From an uncultured Clostridia bacterium (GTDB taxonomy: Bacteria > Bacillota > Clostridia > Oscillospirales > Ruminococcaceae), in the NCBI GenBank assembly GCA_937901465.1, contig CALGTU010000105.1, forward strand, positions 1-9,491: a stretch of DNA of 9,491 nt, in the 5' to 3' direction. The notes below the pieces were generated by a model, which did not search any database, was not told where the DNA came from, and saw only the letters and a program-made list of their open reading frames with translations. A program made the position numbers and the translations under genes. Positions 1-5,585 of this stretch are shown here, one piece after another. Each line of letters starts with the position of its first letter. Within the stretch, counting starts at the first letter, position 1.

Positions 1-812
1 TGAAGGAATCAGGGGTTATCAATAAGACAACCATGGTATTCGGTCAGATGAACGAACCACCTGGAGCAAGAATGAGAGTAGGTCTTACAGGACTTACAAT
101 GGCTGAAAACTTCCGTGATAAAGGTGGAAAGGACGTATTATTATTCATTGATAATATCTTCCGTTTCACACAGGCAGGTTCCGAAGTATCCGCATTACTT
201 GGACGTGTGCCTTCAGCCGTAGGTTATCAGCCTACATTACAGACAGAAATGGGTGCTCTTCAGGAAAGAATTACTTCTACAAACAAGGGCTCTATAACAT
301 CGGTTCAGGCAGTTTATGTTCCTGCCGATGACCTTACAGACCCCGCTCCCGCAACAACTTTCGCACACCTTGACGCAACAACAGTTCTTTCAAGAAGCAT
401 TTCATCACTCGGTATCTATCCCGCAGTTGACCCACTTGAAAGTAACTCAAGAATACTCACTCCCGAAATTGTAGGAAACGAACATTACGAAACAGCACGT
501 GCTGTTCAGTCTGTTCTTCAGCGTTATAAGGAACTTCAGGATATCATCGCTATCATGGGTATGGATGAACTTTCTGATGAAGATAAGCTTACGGTTGCAA
601 GAGCAAGAAAGATTCAGCGTTTCCTTTCACAGCCATTCAGCGTTGCAGAACCTTTCACAGGTATGCAGGGTAAATATGTTCCTATAAAGGAAACAATCAG
701 AGGATTCAGAGAAATCCTTGAAGGCAAACACGATGACATTCCCGAATCAGCATTCCTTTTCGCAGGAACAATTGATGATGTTATCGAAAAAGCCAAGCAG
801 AATAATGTGTAA
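1..812 (+). CDS. atpD: F1Fo ATP synthase subunit beta, C-terminal part (5' end outside window)
   Basis: This is the catalytic beta subunit of the F1 sector of ATP synthase, which makes or hydrolyses ATP at the inner face of the membrane. The frame is open from base 3, giving 269 residues; the family is about 460-470 aa, so roughly the first 195 residues, including the P-loop, lie upstream. Visible family motifs are FGQMNEPPGAR, a Walker B-like segment (DVLLFIDNIFRF), SALLGRVPSAVGYQPTL, QERITST, YVPADDLTDPAPATTFAHLD and the DELSEED-loop equivalent DELSDED (bases 564-584), followed by the helical C-terminal domain (RKIQRFLSQPF). The protein ends in KAKQNNV. The stop is followed by the atpC ribosome-binding site with a 12-base intergenic gap, so the two genes are cotranscribed. 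Identity is certain from motif conservation; only the 5' end is missing. Confidence 0.98.
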   Translation, partial: KESGVINKTTMVFGQMNEPPGARMRVGLTGLTMAENFRDKGGKDVLLFIDNIFRFTQAGSEVSALLGRVPSAVGYQPTLQTEMGALQERITSTNKGSITSVQAVYVPADDLTDPAPATTFAHLDATTVLSRSISSLGIYPAVDPLESNSRILTPEIVGNEHYETARAVQSVLQRYKELQDIIAIMGMDELSDEDKLTVARARKIQRFLSQPFSVAEPFTGMQGKYVPIKETIRGFREILEGKHDDIPESAFLFAGTIDDVIEKAKQNNV

Positions 813-824
813 GGAGGAAAAACT

Positions 825-1232
825 ATGTCAGCAACTTTCAAGCTGAAAGTAATTACTCCTCAGAAACTGTTTTTTGATGGTGAAACAGAAAATGTCATTG
901 TCAGAACAACAGTCGGCGATGTCGGAATTCTTGCAAAGCATATCGACTATGTAGCCGTTCTTCCCGCAGGTCCTTTAAAGGTAAAAATGCCGGACGGAAA
1001 TTTTCGTGTAGCAGCGGTTTCAAGCGGAACATTAAAGGTTTCGAAAGAAGGCGTTGTTATTCTTGCAACAGCGGTTGAATGGGCAGACGAAATAGATGTC
1101 GAACACGCAAAACGATCCGAAGAAGACGCAAGAGAAAGAATAAAAATTCATAAAAGTGGCGTAGAATTTGATAGAGCACAGCTCAAACTCAAACGTGCAC
1201 TCAACAGACTCAGCGTCAGCAAGAATGGATAA
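825..1232 (+). CDS. atpC: F1Fo ATP synthase subunit epsilon
   Basis: Subunit epsilon of the F1 central stalk couples rotation of the c-ring/gamma shaft to catalysis and can inhibit ATP hydrolysis through its C-terminal helices. The product is 135 aa, normal for the family. Residues 1 to about 85 form the beta-sandwich domain, with the opening FKLKVITPQKLFFDGE and the hallmark GDVGILAKHIDYVAVLPAGPL. Residues from about 88 to the end are charged and alpha-helical (DEIDVEHAKRSEEDARERI), matching the two-helix hairpin. The start is fixed by AAGGAGG at 811-817, which overlaps the atpD stop and sits 7 bases before ATG. It is the last gene of the atp operon here, as is common in Firmicutes, and is followed at once by a strong terminator. 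Nothing about it is unusual. Confidence 0.96.
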   Translation: MSATFKLKVITPQKLFFDGETENVIVRTTVGDVGILAKHIDYVAVLPAGPLKVKMPDGNFRVAAVSSGTLKVSKEGVVILATAVEWADEIDVEHAKRSEEDARERIKIHKSGVEFDRAQLKLKRALNRLSVSKNG

Positions 1233-1237
1233 ATAAC

Positions 1238-1277
1238 AAAAAGCTATGTAAACAAATCAGGTTTACATAGCTTTTTT
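1238..1277 (+). terminator. Intrinsic terminator of the atp operon
   Basis: AAGCTATGTAAAC (1241-1253) pairs perfectly with GTTTACATAGCTT (1261-1273) around a 7-base loop. The stem extends into an upstream A-run (1238-1242) and a downstream run of T (1272-1277). It lies a few bases after the atpC stop codon. The next gene's ribosome-binding site (AAGGGG, about 1283-1288) starts only a few bases later. Confidence 0.9.
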
Positions 1278-1299
1278 GTAAAAAGGGGAATTACATATT

Positions 1300-1698
1300 A
1301 TGAGAAAAGTTTTTACCGTAAATGGCTATAAACTCGAATTTAAAGATGTAATTGTAGAAATAGAGGGTAAAGAAGAACAGGGAATAAGAATAAAGAATCT
1401 CGAAACCAAAGAAGAGATGATAACTTTAGACAGCGAACCTTTTCCACAAAACAGTGAAGAAGCATCAAGGTATACCGAAGATTGTTTTTATTGTGAAAAT
1501 GTCCGCAAAGTCGGAAGAAAATATATTTCCGATGACGAACTTACAATGCCTGATTTATCACAATTTCCCAATGTAACAATGATTGATATGTCGAATTATA
1601 AACAGACTCTTACAGAGTATCTTCGCCATAGTGGGCGTTCACAGAAAGAAATTGATGAGGTTTTTCAGGAAATCAACCGCAGTAAAGAGGGTTGGTAA
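1300..1698 (+). CDS. Hypothetical protein, 132 aa, function not recognised
   Basis: I do not recognise this family. The protein is soluble: no signal peptide and no membrane segment. The N-terminal half (residues 1-45) is rich in alternating charged and hydrophobic residues consistent with beta strands (VNGYKLEFKDVIVEIEGKEE). A lone CxxC pair lies at C62-C65 (DCFYCEN), which by itself could not form a four-cysteine zinc site. The C-terminal third (about 97-130) looks helical (YKQTLTEYLRHSGRSQKEID). The ATG is preceded by AAGGGG at 1283-1288. It starts 23 bases past the atp terminator and I see no promoter in that gap, so expression depends on terminator read-through or a promoter inside atpC. 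A terminator follows directly. Base composition matches its neighbours, and it is probably a real gene given its ribosome-binding site, length and dedicated terminator. Confidence 0.75.
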   Translation: MRKVFTVNGYKLEFKDVIVEIEGKEEQGIRIKNLETKEEMITLDSEPFPQNSEEASRYTEDCFYCENVRKVGRKYISDDELTMPDLSQFPNVTMIDMSNYKQTLTEYLRHSGRSQKEIDEVFQEINRSKEGW

Positions 1699-1702
1699 AA
1701 AT

Positions 1703-1734
1703 AAAAGGTCAGCAGATTTTCTACTGACCTTTTT
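1703..1734. terminator. Bidirectional intrinsic terminator between convergent genes
   Basis: GGTCAG (1707-1712) pairs with CTGACC (1724-1729). One C/A mismatch and two more pairs (AG/CT) close an ATTTT loop. AAAA precedes the stem and TTTTT follows it, so both strands present a hairpin plus U-tract. It lies between the convergent ends of the 1300-1698 gene and the minus-strand small membrane protein gene (stop at 1736-1738) and can serve both. Confidence 0.85.
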
Positions 1735-1735
1735 G

Positions 1736-1954
1736 TTATTCTACATTATTGTAAATTTCAAATCCAAGGATTTTTATAATTGTTCCGTCATCATATCCGT
1801 CGGGTTCGTCAGGGTTTAAACTGTGAACATCAGAAACGCTGTATAAAACCGCCTGATAAACAACCGTTCCTCCGTCTTTTAAATGTAATGGAACAGGAAC
1901 CAAAAGTATAGCCATAACAATAACTGCAACAATTATAATAATCGCTTTTTTCAT
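1736..1954 (-). CDS. Small single-pass membrane protein, 72 aa
   Basis: The predicted protein has a lysine followed by a strongly hydrophobic stretch (residues 2 to about 21, KKAIIIIVAVIVMAILLVPV), then a short polar domain with LKDGGTVVYQAVLYSV and a C-terminal tail ending GFEIYNNVE. This resembles a common class of short uncharacterised Firmicutes proteins with one N-terminal transmembrane anchor and a 'DGGT..Y.A..Y' segment; function is unknown and I assign none. The hydrophobic segment has no lipobox cysteine, so it is probably an anchored protein with the C-terminal domain outside. I chose ATG at 1954 because AAAGGGA (1962-1968) sits 7 bases upstream; an in-frame TTG one codon earlier (1957) would be only 4 bases from it. 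It lies 26 bases after the HTH gene on the same strand, so the two are almost certainly cotranscribed. Confidence 0.78.
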   Translation of the reverse strand: MKKAIIIIVAVIVMAILLVPVPLHLKDGGTVVYQAVLYSVSDVHSLNPDEPDGYDDGTIIKILGFEIYNNVE

Positions 1955-1980
1955 CAAATTATCCCTTTCTTATCTGAAAT

Positions 1981-2604
1981 TTATTCCTCGTCATCTTTTG
2001 ATAAAACCTTTTTACACCACGAAGTTTTATTACAATGATGACATTTAAGATATCTTGTTGTGAACATATGCATTCCGAATGTGTATTCAGAAACTGTCGG
2101 AACAAAATGTTCTCCACACTTTTTGCATTTATAATAGCCTATTGTTCTTTCACCCTCTGCGGCGATAACTATACCAACGCCGAATATCGCACAAGCGATG
2201 AGTATCAGTAATACTTTTATAGGTGTCGATATAACATCTGTATATCCACATACTACAAAAAGTAATGTTAAAAATGCAACCGTTGAGATAATTCCGATAG
2301 CAATAGTAAGCTTTGCCTTTTTTCTGTTTTCTTCTTTTTCCTTAATCATATTCACCATATTTTCCTCCGCTTTCTTAATATAATCTTCTTCAGAAACTCT
2401 TTCTCCACAAAGAAGTTCATTTACAGTAATGTCAAGTTCACTGCAAAGTGGAAGAAGTAAAGAAACTTCGGGGAATCCGTTTCCTGTTTCCCATTTTGAA
2501 ACGGTCTTATCACTGATACCAAGTTTTTCAGCTAACTGTTTCTGAGTATATCCTTTTCTTTTTCTCTCAACTGAAATGAACTTTCCGATTAAAATCTGAT
2601 TCAT
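1981..2604 (-). CDS. XRE-family HTH protein with two membrane segments and a C-terminal zinc ribbon
   Basis: A 207-aa protein with three visible parts. Residues about 5-62 are a Cro/CI-type helix-turn-helix (RKRKGYTQKQLAEKLGISDK, then TVSKWETGNGFPE), with LxxLCxELDITVNELL closing the fold. A charged, likely coiled linker (about 70-97) leads to two hydrophobic segments (about 99-119 and 128-148). The C-terminus carries CKKCGEHF (C160, C163) and CHHCNKTSWC (C188, C191, C197), a probable zinc ribbon. Two membrane passes would leave both the DNA-binding domain and the zinc ribbon in the cytoplasm. This suggests a membrane-tethered DNA-binding regulator; its signal and targets are unknown. The start is supported by AAGGAGG (2612-2618) 7 bases upstream. 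It probably leads an operon with the 72-aa membrane protein gene, or extends the rlmD transcript, since no clear terminator lies between. Confidence 0.9.
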   Translation of the reverse strand: MNQILIGKFISVERKRKGYTQKQLAEKLGISDKTVSKWETGNGFPEVSLLLPLCSELDITVNELLCGERVSEEDYIKKAEENMVNMIKEKEENRKKAKLTIAIGIISTVAFLTLLFVVCGYTDVISTPIKVLLILIACAIFGVGIVIAAEGERTIGYYKCKKCGEHFVPTVSEYTFGMHMFTTRYLKCHHCNKTSWCKKVLSKDDEE

Positions 2605-2721
2605 CTTTGTGCCTCCTTTCTGATTAGATTATCGCATGGATTTTACATAAATCACACCCACGGAGAGTAGAAAATGGTGAATAAAAGCGGATTCTACGAT
2701 TCGTGGATATGCGTATTTACG

Positions 2722-4071
2722 CTATTTCGTAAGTTTTACAACACACTCACAATGATTTGTCCTCGGGAACATATCAACAGCCCTTGCTTTTTCTGTCTTA
2801 TATCCGTTTTCAGAGAGGATTTTGAGATCTCTCGCACAGGTTGCAGGGTTGCAGGAAATATAAACTATCTTCTGTGGATTCATTTTTATTATCGCATCCA
2901 AAGCAACATTGTCGCAACCCTTTCTCGCAGGGTCTAAAACGATAACATCAGGGCATATTCCTTTTTCAATGAGAGAAGAAGCAACCTTTCCCGCGTCGCC
3001 ACATATAAAGTCAGCATTGTCGATGTTGTTTCTTATGGCATTTTCTTTTGCGTTTTCAATAGCTTCAGGGATTATTTCAACGCCTATCAGTTTTTTTACC
3101 TTTTTCGCCATCGAAAGACCGATAGTTCCCGCACCGCAATAAAGGTCTAAAAGAATTTCATCTCCCTTTAAATCAGCATATTCCGAAGCTATTTCATAAA
3201 GCCTTTCAGCCTGCTTTGTATTTACCTGATAAAAGGCTTCGGGTGCAAGTTTTACCTTGTTTTTACACATTTCATCAAAAATAAATCCGTCACCGAATAT
3301 TGTTTCAGTTTCTTTTCCCATAATTACATTTGTTTTATCGGGATTTATATTCATAACAACAGTTTTTATTTCGGGGTAAATAGGAACTATCTCGTTAGCA
3401 AGTGAATTTATTTCTCTTCTGCAATTCTTTCTTACAACAAGACAGAGCATTATTTCGCCCGAATGATATCCGCGTCTTAAAAATATGTGACGAAGTATTC
3501 CTGTATTGCTTATTTCATCATAAGGAGAAATTCCTTTTTTAACAGCAATTTCAAGAACTTTTTTTGATATTTCAGCAAAGATTTCGGGTTGCAATCTACA
3601 ATCGGCAAACGGGATAACTCTGTGACTTCTCTGCGCATAAAATCCGAAAACTGCTTTTCCGTCAATTTTGCTTACAGGATACTGTGCCTTGTTTCTGTAA
3701 TAATCGGTTTCATCACATCCGAGAATTTCTTCAAAGTGTGGTTCAACATTACCTATTCTTTTAAATGCATTTCTTACCATATTATCCTTGACATTAAGTT
3801 CTGATTTATATGAAATGTGTCTTAAAGAACAGCCACCGCATTTTTTAAAAACAGGACAATCAATTTCGATTCTGTCTTCTGATGGAGTAATTATCTTGTC
3901 AATAATTCCATAAGCATAAGTTTTCTGTGTTTTTACTATCTTAACCGATAATTTATCGCCTATTGCCGAAAAAGGAACAAAAACGGCGATTCCGTCGCAT
4001 CTGCCAACTCCGTTTCCTTCATCTGTTATGTCTGTTATAGTGAGTTCTATAATATCATTTTTGTTGAACAT
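2722..4071 (-). CDS. rlmD: 23S rRNA (uracil-C5)-methyltransferase, RlmD/RlmCD (RumA) family
   Basis: This enzyme uses S-adenosylmethionine to methylate C5 of a uracil in 23S rRNA (U1939 in E. coli; the Bacillus homologue RlmCD also modifies U747). At 449 aa it is normal size. Residues 1 to about 60 are a TRAM RNA-binding domain. The Fe-S cluster cysteines are all present: C72, C78, C81 (CPVFKKCGGC) and C158 (FADCRL). The Rossmann methyltransferase domain has DLYCGAGTIGL (309-319), DPARKGC (380-386), the catalytic nucleophile C407 in SCNPATCARDL and the general-base glutamate E442 in RTNHCECVVKL. Position-specificity cannot be told from sequence alone because Firmicutes carry paralogues, so the symbol is a family-level call. 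It is transcribed leftward from a well-formed promoter divergent from the CAP lipoprotein gene, with an AGAGGA-type ribosome-binding site. Confidence 0.93.
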   Translation of the reverse strand: MFNKNDIIELTITDITDEGNGVGRCDGIAVFVPFSAIGDKLSVKIVKTQKTYAYGIIDKIITPSEDRIEIDCPVFKKCGGCSLRHISYKSELNVKDNMVRNAFKRIGNVEPHFEEILGCDETDYYRNKAQYPVSKIDGKAVFGFYAQRSHRVIPFADCRLQPEIFAEISKKVLEIAVKKGISPYDEISNTGILRHIFLRRGYHSGEIMLCLVVRKNCRREINSLANEIVPIYPEIKTVVMNINPDKTNVIMGKETETIFGDGFIFDEMCKNKVKLAPEAFYQVNTKQAERLYEIASEYADLKGDEILLDLYCGAGTIGLSMAKKVKKLIGVEIIPEAIENAKENAIRNNIDNADFICGDAGKVASSLIEKGICPDVIVLDPARKGCDNVALDAIIKMNPQKIVYISCNPATCARDLKILSENGYKTEKARAVDMFPRTNHCECVVKLTK

Positions 4072-4103
4072 AAAAAATCCTCTTTAAATAAATTAGTTAC
4101 TTA

Positions 4104-4132
4104 ATTATACAATAATCTGAGCGGATTTTCAA
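4104..4132 (-). promoter_or_regulatory. Sigma-A-type promoter of rlmD
   Basis: On the minus strand, -35 TTGAAA (4127-4132) is separated by 17 bases from -10 TATAAT (4104-4109). It lies 33 bases upstream of the rlmD start codon. Its -35 is 5 bases from the -35 of the opposing promoter. Confidence 0.75.
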
Positions 4133-4137
4133 TAGTC

Positions 4138-4166
4138 TTGATTTTTAAGGGGCTTTATGATATAAT
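4138..4166 (+). promoter_or_regulatory. Sigma-A-type promoter of the CAP lipoprotein gene
   Basis: -35 TTGATT (4138-4143), a 17-base spacer, and an extended -10, TGATATAAT (TG at 4158-4159, TATAAT 4161-4166). It predicts a transcript start near 4173 and a short leader carrying TGGAGG (4185-4190) before the ATG at 4197. Confidence 0.75.
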
Positions 4167-4196
4167 TCATTATTATGATTTTTATGGAGGAATCTT

Positions 4197-5009
4197 ATGA
4201 AAAAGATTTTATCTTTGATAACAGTTTTTATGATGTTATCAGCATTTACAGGTTGCAATAAAACAGGTACACCTGATAGTTCGAACGAAACAACTACGGT
4301 AGTAGTTGAAGATACAACTTCTGAAGAAGTAACTGTAACAACAGAAGAAACAACATCAGAGGCTACAACAACTGCTCCTGAAACCGTTGCAACAACAGAA
4401 GAAACAACAACTCCCGAAACTACAACAACCGTTCCGGAAACAACTACAACAGAGGAAACAACAACTCCTGAAACTACAACAACCGTTCTCGAAACAACCA
4501 CAGTTGCAACAACTACAACAGTTGCGACTACAACTACACCACCGCCTGCACCACAGAGAACAACACCTGCTGAATATGTTGCTTATTGCGATGAAGTAGC
4601 AAGACTTATAAATGAATACAGAACAGCTAACGGACTTCAGGAATGTAATTATAGCGTTTACATTACAAATGCATCACAGATACGTGCCAACGAATTGCCG
4701 ATATTATTTTCGCATAAGAGACCTGACGGAAATTCTTATAATACAGCTTTGGAAGATGTAGGAATAAAAACATCACTTCGTGATTTTGGTGAAATACAGG
4801 CCAGATGGAATCCTGGTAACACAAAAGATAAATATAGTCCTAAGTATACAGTTTATACACAATGGTTGAAATCTTCTGGTCATAAAGATGTTATGAGCAG
4901 AGAAAATTGGAATTATATGGGCGTTGCTATATCTGTTGGACCTGATAACACATATTACACAAATGTGATTTTCGCCGAAACCAAAAGAGGATTAACATCA
5001 ATCCAGTAA
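4197..5009 (+). CDS. Secreted CAP/SCP-domain lipoprotein with Thr-rich linker
   Basis: A 270-aa predicted surface lipoprotein. Residues 1-20 form a lipoprotein signal peptide with the lipobox ending AFTGC (C20 acylated after cleavage). Residues about 31-118 are an extended Thr/Glu/Pro/Val linker containing an 18-residue tandem repeat (67-84, 85-102), probably spanning the cell wall. Residues about 122-270 match the CAP (SCP/PR-1) superfamily: EVARLINEYRTANGL at the start, FSHKRPDG (H173), GE at 198-199, and WLKSSGHKDVM (H229) followed by WNYMGVAISV. These are the usual CAP-cavity His/Glu positions, although the common GENI motif reads GEIQ here. Bacterial CAP proteins are widespread but mostly lack a known activity, so I assign none. 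TGGAGG six bases upstream fixes the start. The gene is monocistronic, with its own promoter and terminator. Confidence 0.9.
   Translation: MKKILSLITVFMMLSAFTGCNKTGTPDSSNETTTVVVEDTTSEEVTVTTEETTSEATTTAPETVATTEETTTPETTTTVPETTTTEETTTPETTTTVLETTTVATTTTVATTTTPPPAPQRTTPAEYVAYCDEVARLINEYRTANGLQECNYSVYITNASQIRANELPILFSHKRPDGNSYNTALEDVGIKTSLRDFGEIQARWNPGNTKDKYSPKYTVYTQWLKSSGHKDVMSRENWNYMGVAISVGPDNTYYTNVIFAETKRGLTSIQ
4395..4502 (+). repeat. 54-bp tandem repeat, two copies, in the lipoprotein linker
   Basis: Copies at 4395-4448 and 4449-4502 differ at only a few positions and encode TEETTTPETTTTVPETTT and TEETTTPETTTTVLETTT. The differences include silent third-position changes and CCG/CTC giving Pro or Leu. 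Degenerate ACA/ACT-rich sequence continues on both sides (about 4285-4545). The in-frame period of 18 codons allows the linker to grow or shrink without a frameshift. Confidence 0.88.
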
Positions 5010-5014
5010 TTTCA

Positions 5015-5047
5015 AAGAGCGTCAGAAAATGACGCTCTTATTTTTTT
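5015..5047 (+). terminator. Intrinsic terminator of the CAP lipoprotein gene
   Basis: AAGAGCGTCA (5015-5024) pairs perfectly with TGACGCTCTT (5030-5039) around a GAAAA loop, followed by A and seven T (5041-5047). It isolates the lipoprotein gene from the smpB promoter that starts 10 bases later. Confidence 0.93.
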
Positions 5048-5056
5048 CTTTTCCCC

Positions 5057-5084
5057 TTGACAAACTTTTTAATTGTGGTATAAT
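5057..5084 (+). promoter_or_regulatory. Consensus sigma-A promoter of smpB-ssrA
   Basis: -35 TTGACA (5057-5062) and -10 TATAAT (5079-5084) both match consensus exactly. The spacer is 16 bases, and TGG just before the -10 (5076-5078) adds the extended -10 element. It is the best promoter in the window, as expected for an abundant RNA. The predicted transcript start is near 5091, with a leader of about 30 bases before smpB. Confidence 0.88.
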
Positions 5085-5106
5085 TTAATCTTACCGAAAG
5101 AAAATG

Positions 5107-5115
5107 AGGAGGTGA
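5107..5115 (+). promoter_or_regulatory. Full-match Shine-Dalgarno deciding the smpB TTG start
   Basis: AGGAGGTGA is complementary to the anti-Shine-Dalgarno end of 16S rRNA over all nine bases and ends 6 bases before TTG at 5122. An in-frame TGA at 5113-5115 means that no earlier start is possible, so initiation at TTG is well supported. Confidence 0.88.
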
Positions 5116-5121
5116 GTTGGT

Positions 5122-5580
5122 TTGGCAACGCTTAAAACAATATCTGAAAACAGACAGGCGAGACATGAGTATTTTGTGCTTGATAGTTTCGAAGCGGGAA
5201 TAGAACTTGTCGGAACAGAAGTTAAATCCATCAGAAATGGCGGAGTGAACTTAAAAGACAGCTGGTGTTCTATTGATAACGGCGAACTTTTTGTTAAGGG
5301 AATGCATATTTCTCCTTATGAAAAGGGAAATATATTCAATAAAGACCCTTTCCGCGTAAGAAGACTTTTAATGCATAGAAAAGAAATCAACTCTCTTTTT
5401 GGTAAAGTCAAGCAGGAAGGACTTACTCTTATCCCTCTTTCTCTTTATTTCAAAGACTCAAGAGTAAAAATACAGATAGGTCTTTGCAAGGGTAAAAAAC
5501 TTCACGATAAGCGTGAAGATATCGCAAAACGCGATGCCAAGCGTGAAATTGAGCGTTCCGTTAAGGAACGTCTCAGATAA
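5122..5580 (+). CDS. smpB: SsrA-binding protein SmpB (trans-translation)
   Basis: SmpB binds the tRNA-like end of tmRNA and delivers it to ribosomes stalled on broken mRNA, where its C-terminal tail occupies the empty mRNA channel. The product is 152 aa, typical. The OB-fold core shows the family hallmarks ISENRQARHEYFVLDSFEAG, IELVGTEVKSIRNGGVNLKD, HISPYEKGN and RRLLMHRKEI. The region LTLIPLSLYFKDSRVKIQIG and GKKLHDKRE leads into the basic helical tail KRDAKREIERSVKERLR. Initiation is at TTG behind a full-match Shine-Dalgarno. The ssrA gene, its RNA partner, starts 5 bases after the stop codon, so both come from one transcript. The last codons form an inverted repeat (5551-5574). Confidence 0.97.
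   Translation: MATLKTISENRQARHEYFVLDSFEAGIELVGTEVKSIRNGGVNLKDSWCSIDNGELFVKGMHISPYEKGNIFNKDPFRVRRLLMHRKEINSLFGKVKQEGLTLIPLSLYFKDSRVKIQIGLCKGKKLHDKREDIAKRDAKREIERSVKERLR
5551..5574 (+). other. Inverted repeat in the last codons of smpB, just before tmRNA
   Basis: GAG+CGTTCC (5551-5559) can pair with GGAACG+CTC (5565-5570, 5572-5574), leaving one bulged T (5571) and a five-base GTTAA loop. It ends 11 bases before the mature tmRNA 5' end. There is no T-run after it, so it is not a terminator. It might structure the tmRNA leader for processing, or be a coincidence of the Glu/Arg codons there. Confidence 0.5.
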
Positions 5581-5585
5581 TCCAA

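Noticed and set aside
1955..1957. TTG one codon upstream as the start of the 72-aa membrane protein
   Set aside because: Spacing from AAAGGGA would be only 4 bases, whereas the adjacent ATG gives 7 and is the stronger codon.
2711..2722. Palindrome GCGTATTTACGC at the rlmD stop codon as a terminator
   Set aside because: The stem is only 5 bp with a 2-base loop, overlaps the stop codon and has no T-run on the minus strand. The 2605-2721 gap shows no better terminator.
2674..2937. Plus-strand open frame overlapping the rlmD 3' end
   Set aside because: It is the antisense of the strongly conserved rlmD C-terminus, has no ribosome-binding site or coding character, and contains no recognisable domain.
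4145..4501. Minus-strand open frame of Val/Ser repeats opposite the CAP lipoprotein gene
   Set aside because: It is the complement of the Thr-codon repeat (ACA/ACT read as TGT/AGT/GTT-type codons). It has no ribosome-binding site and overlaps the divergent promoters and the signal-peptide region of a well-supported gene.
4285..4545. Repeat tract as a CRISPR-like or non-coding repeat array
   Set aside because: Units are contiguous, with no spacers, have a period of 54 bases (18 codons), and encode an ordinary in-frame low-complexity linker.
5576..5581. GATAAT just before tmRNA as an ssrA-specific -10 box
   Set aside because: Position would suit a start at 5586, but no -35 lies at 16-18 bases. 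The nearest TTGAGC (5549-5554) leaves a 21-base spacer, and GATAAT includes the smpB stop codon.
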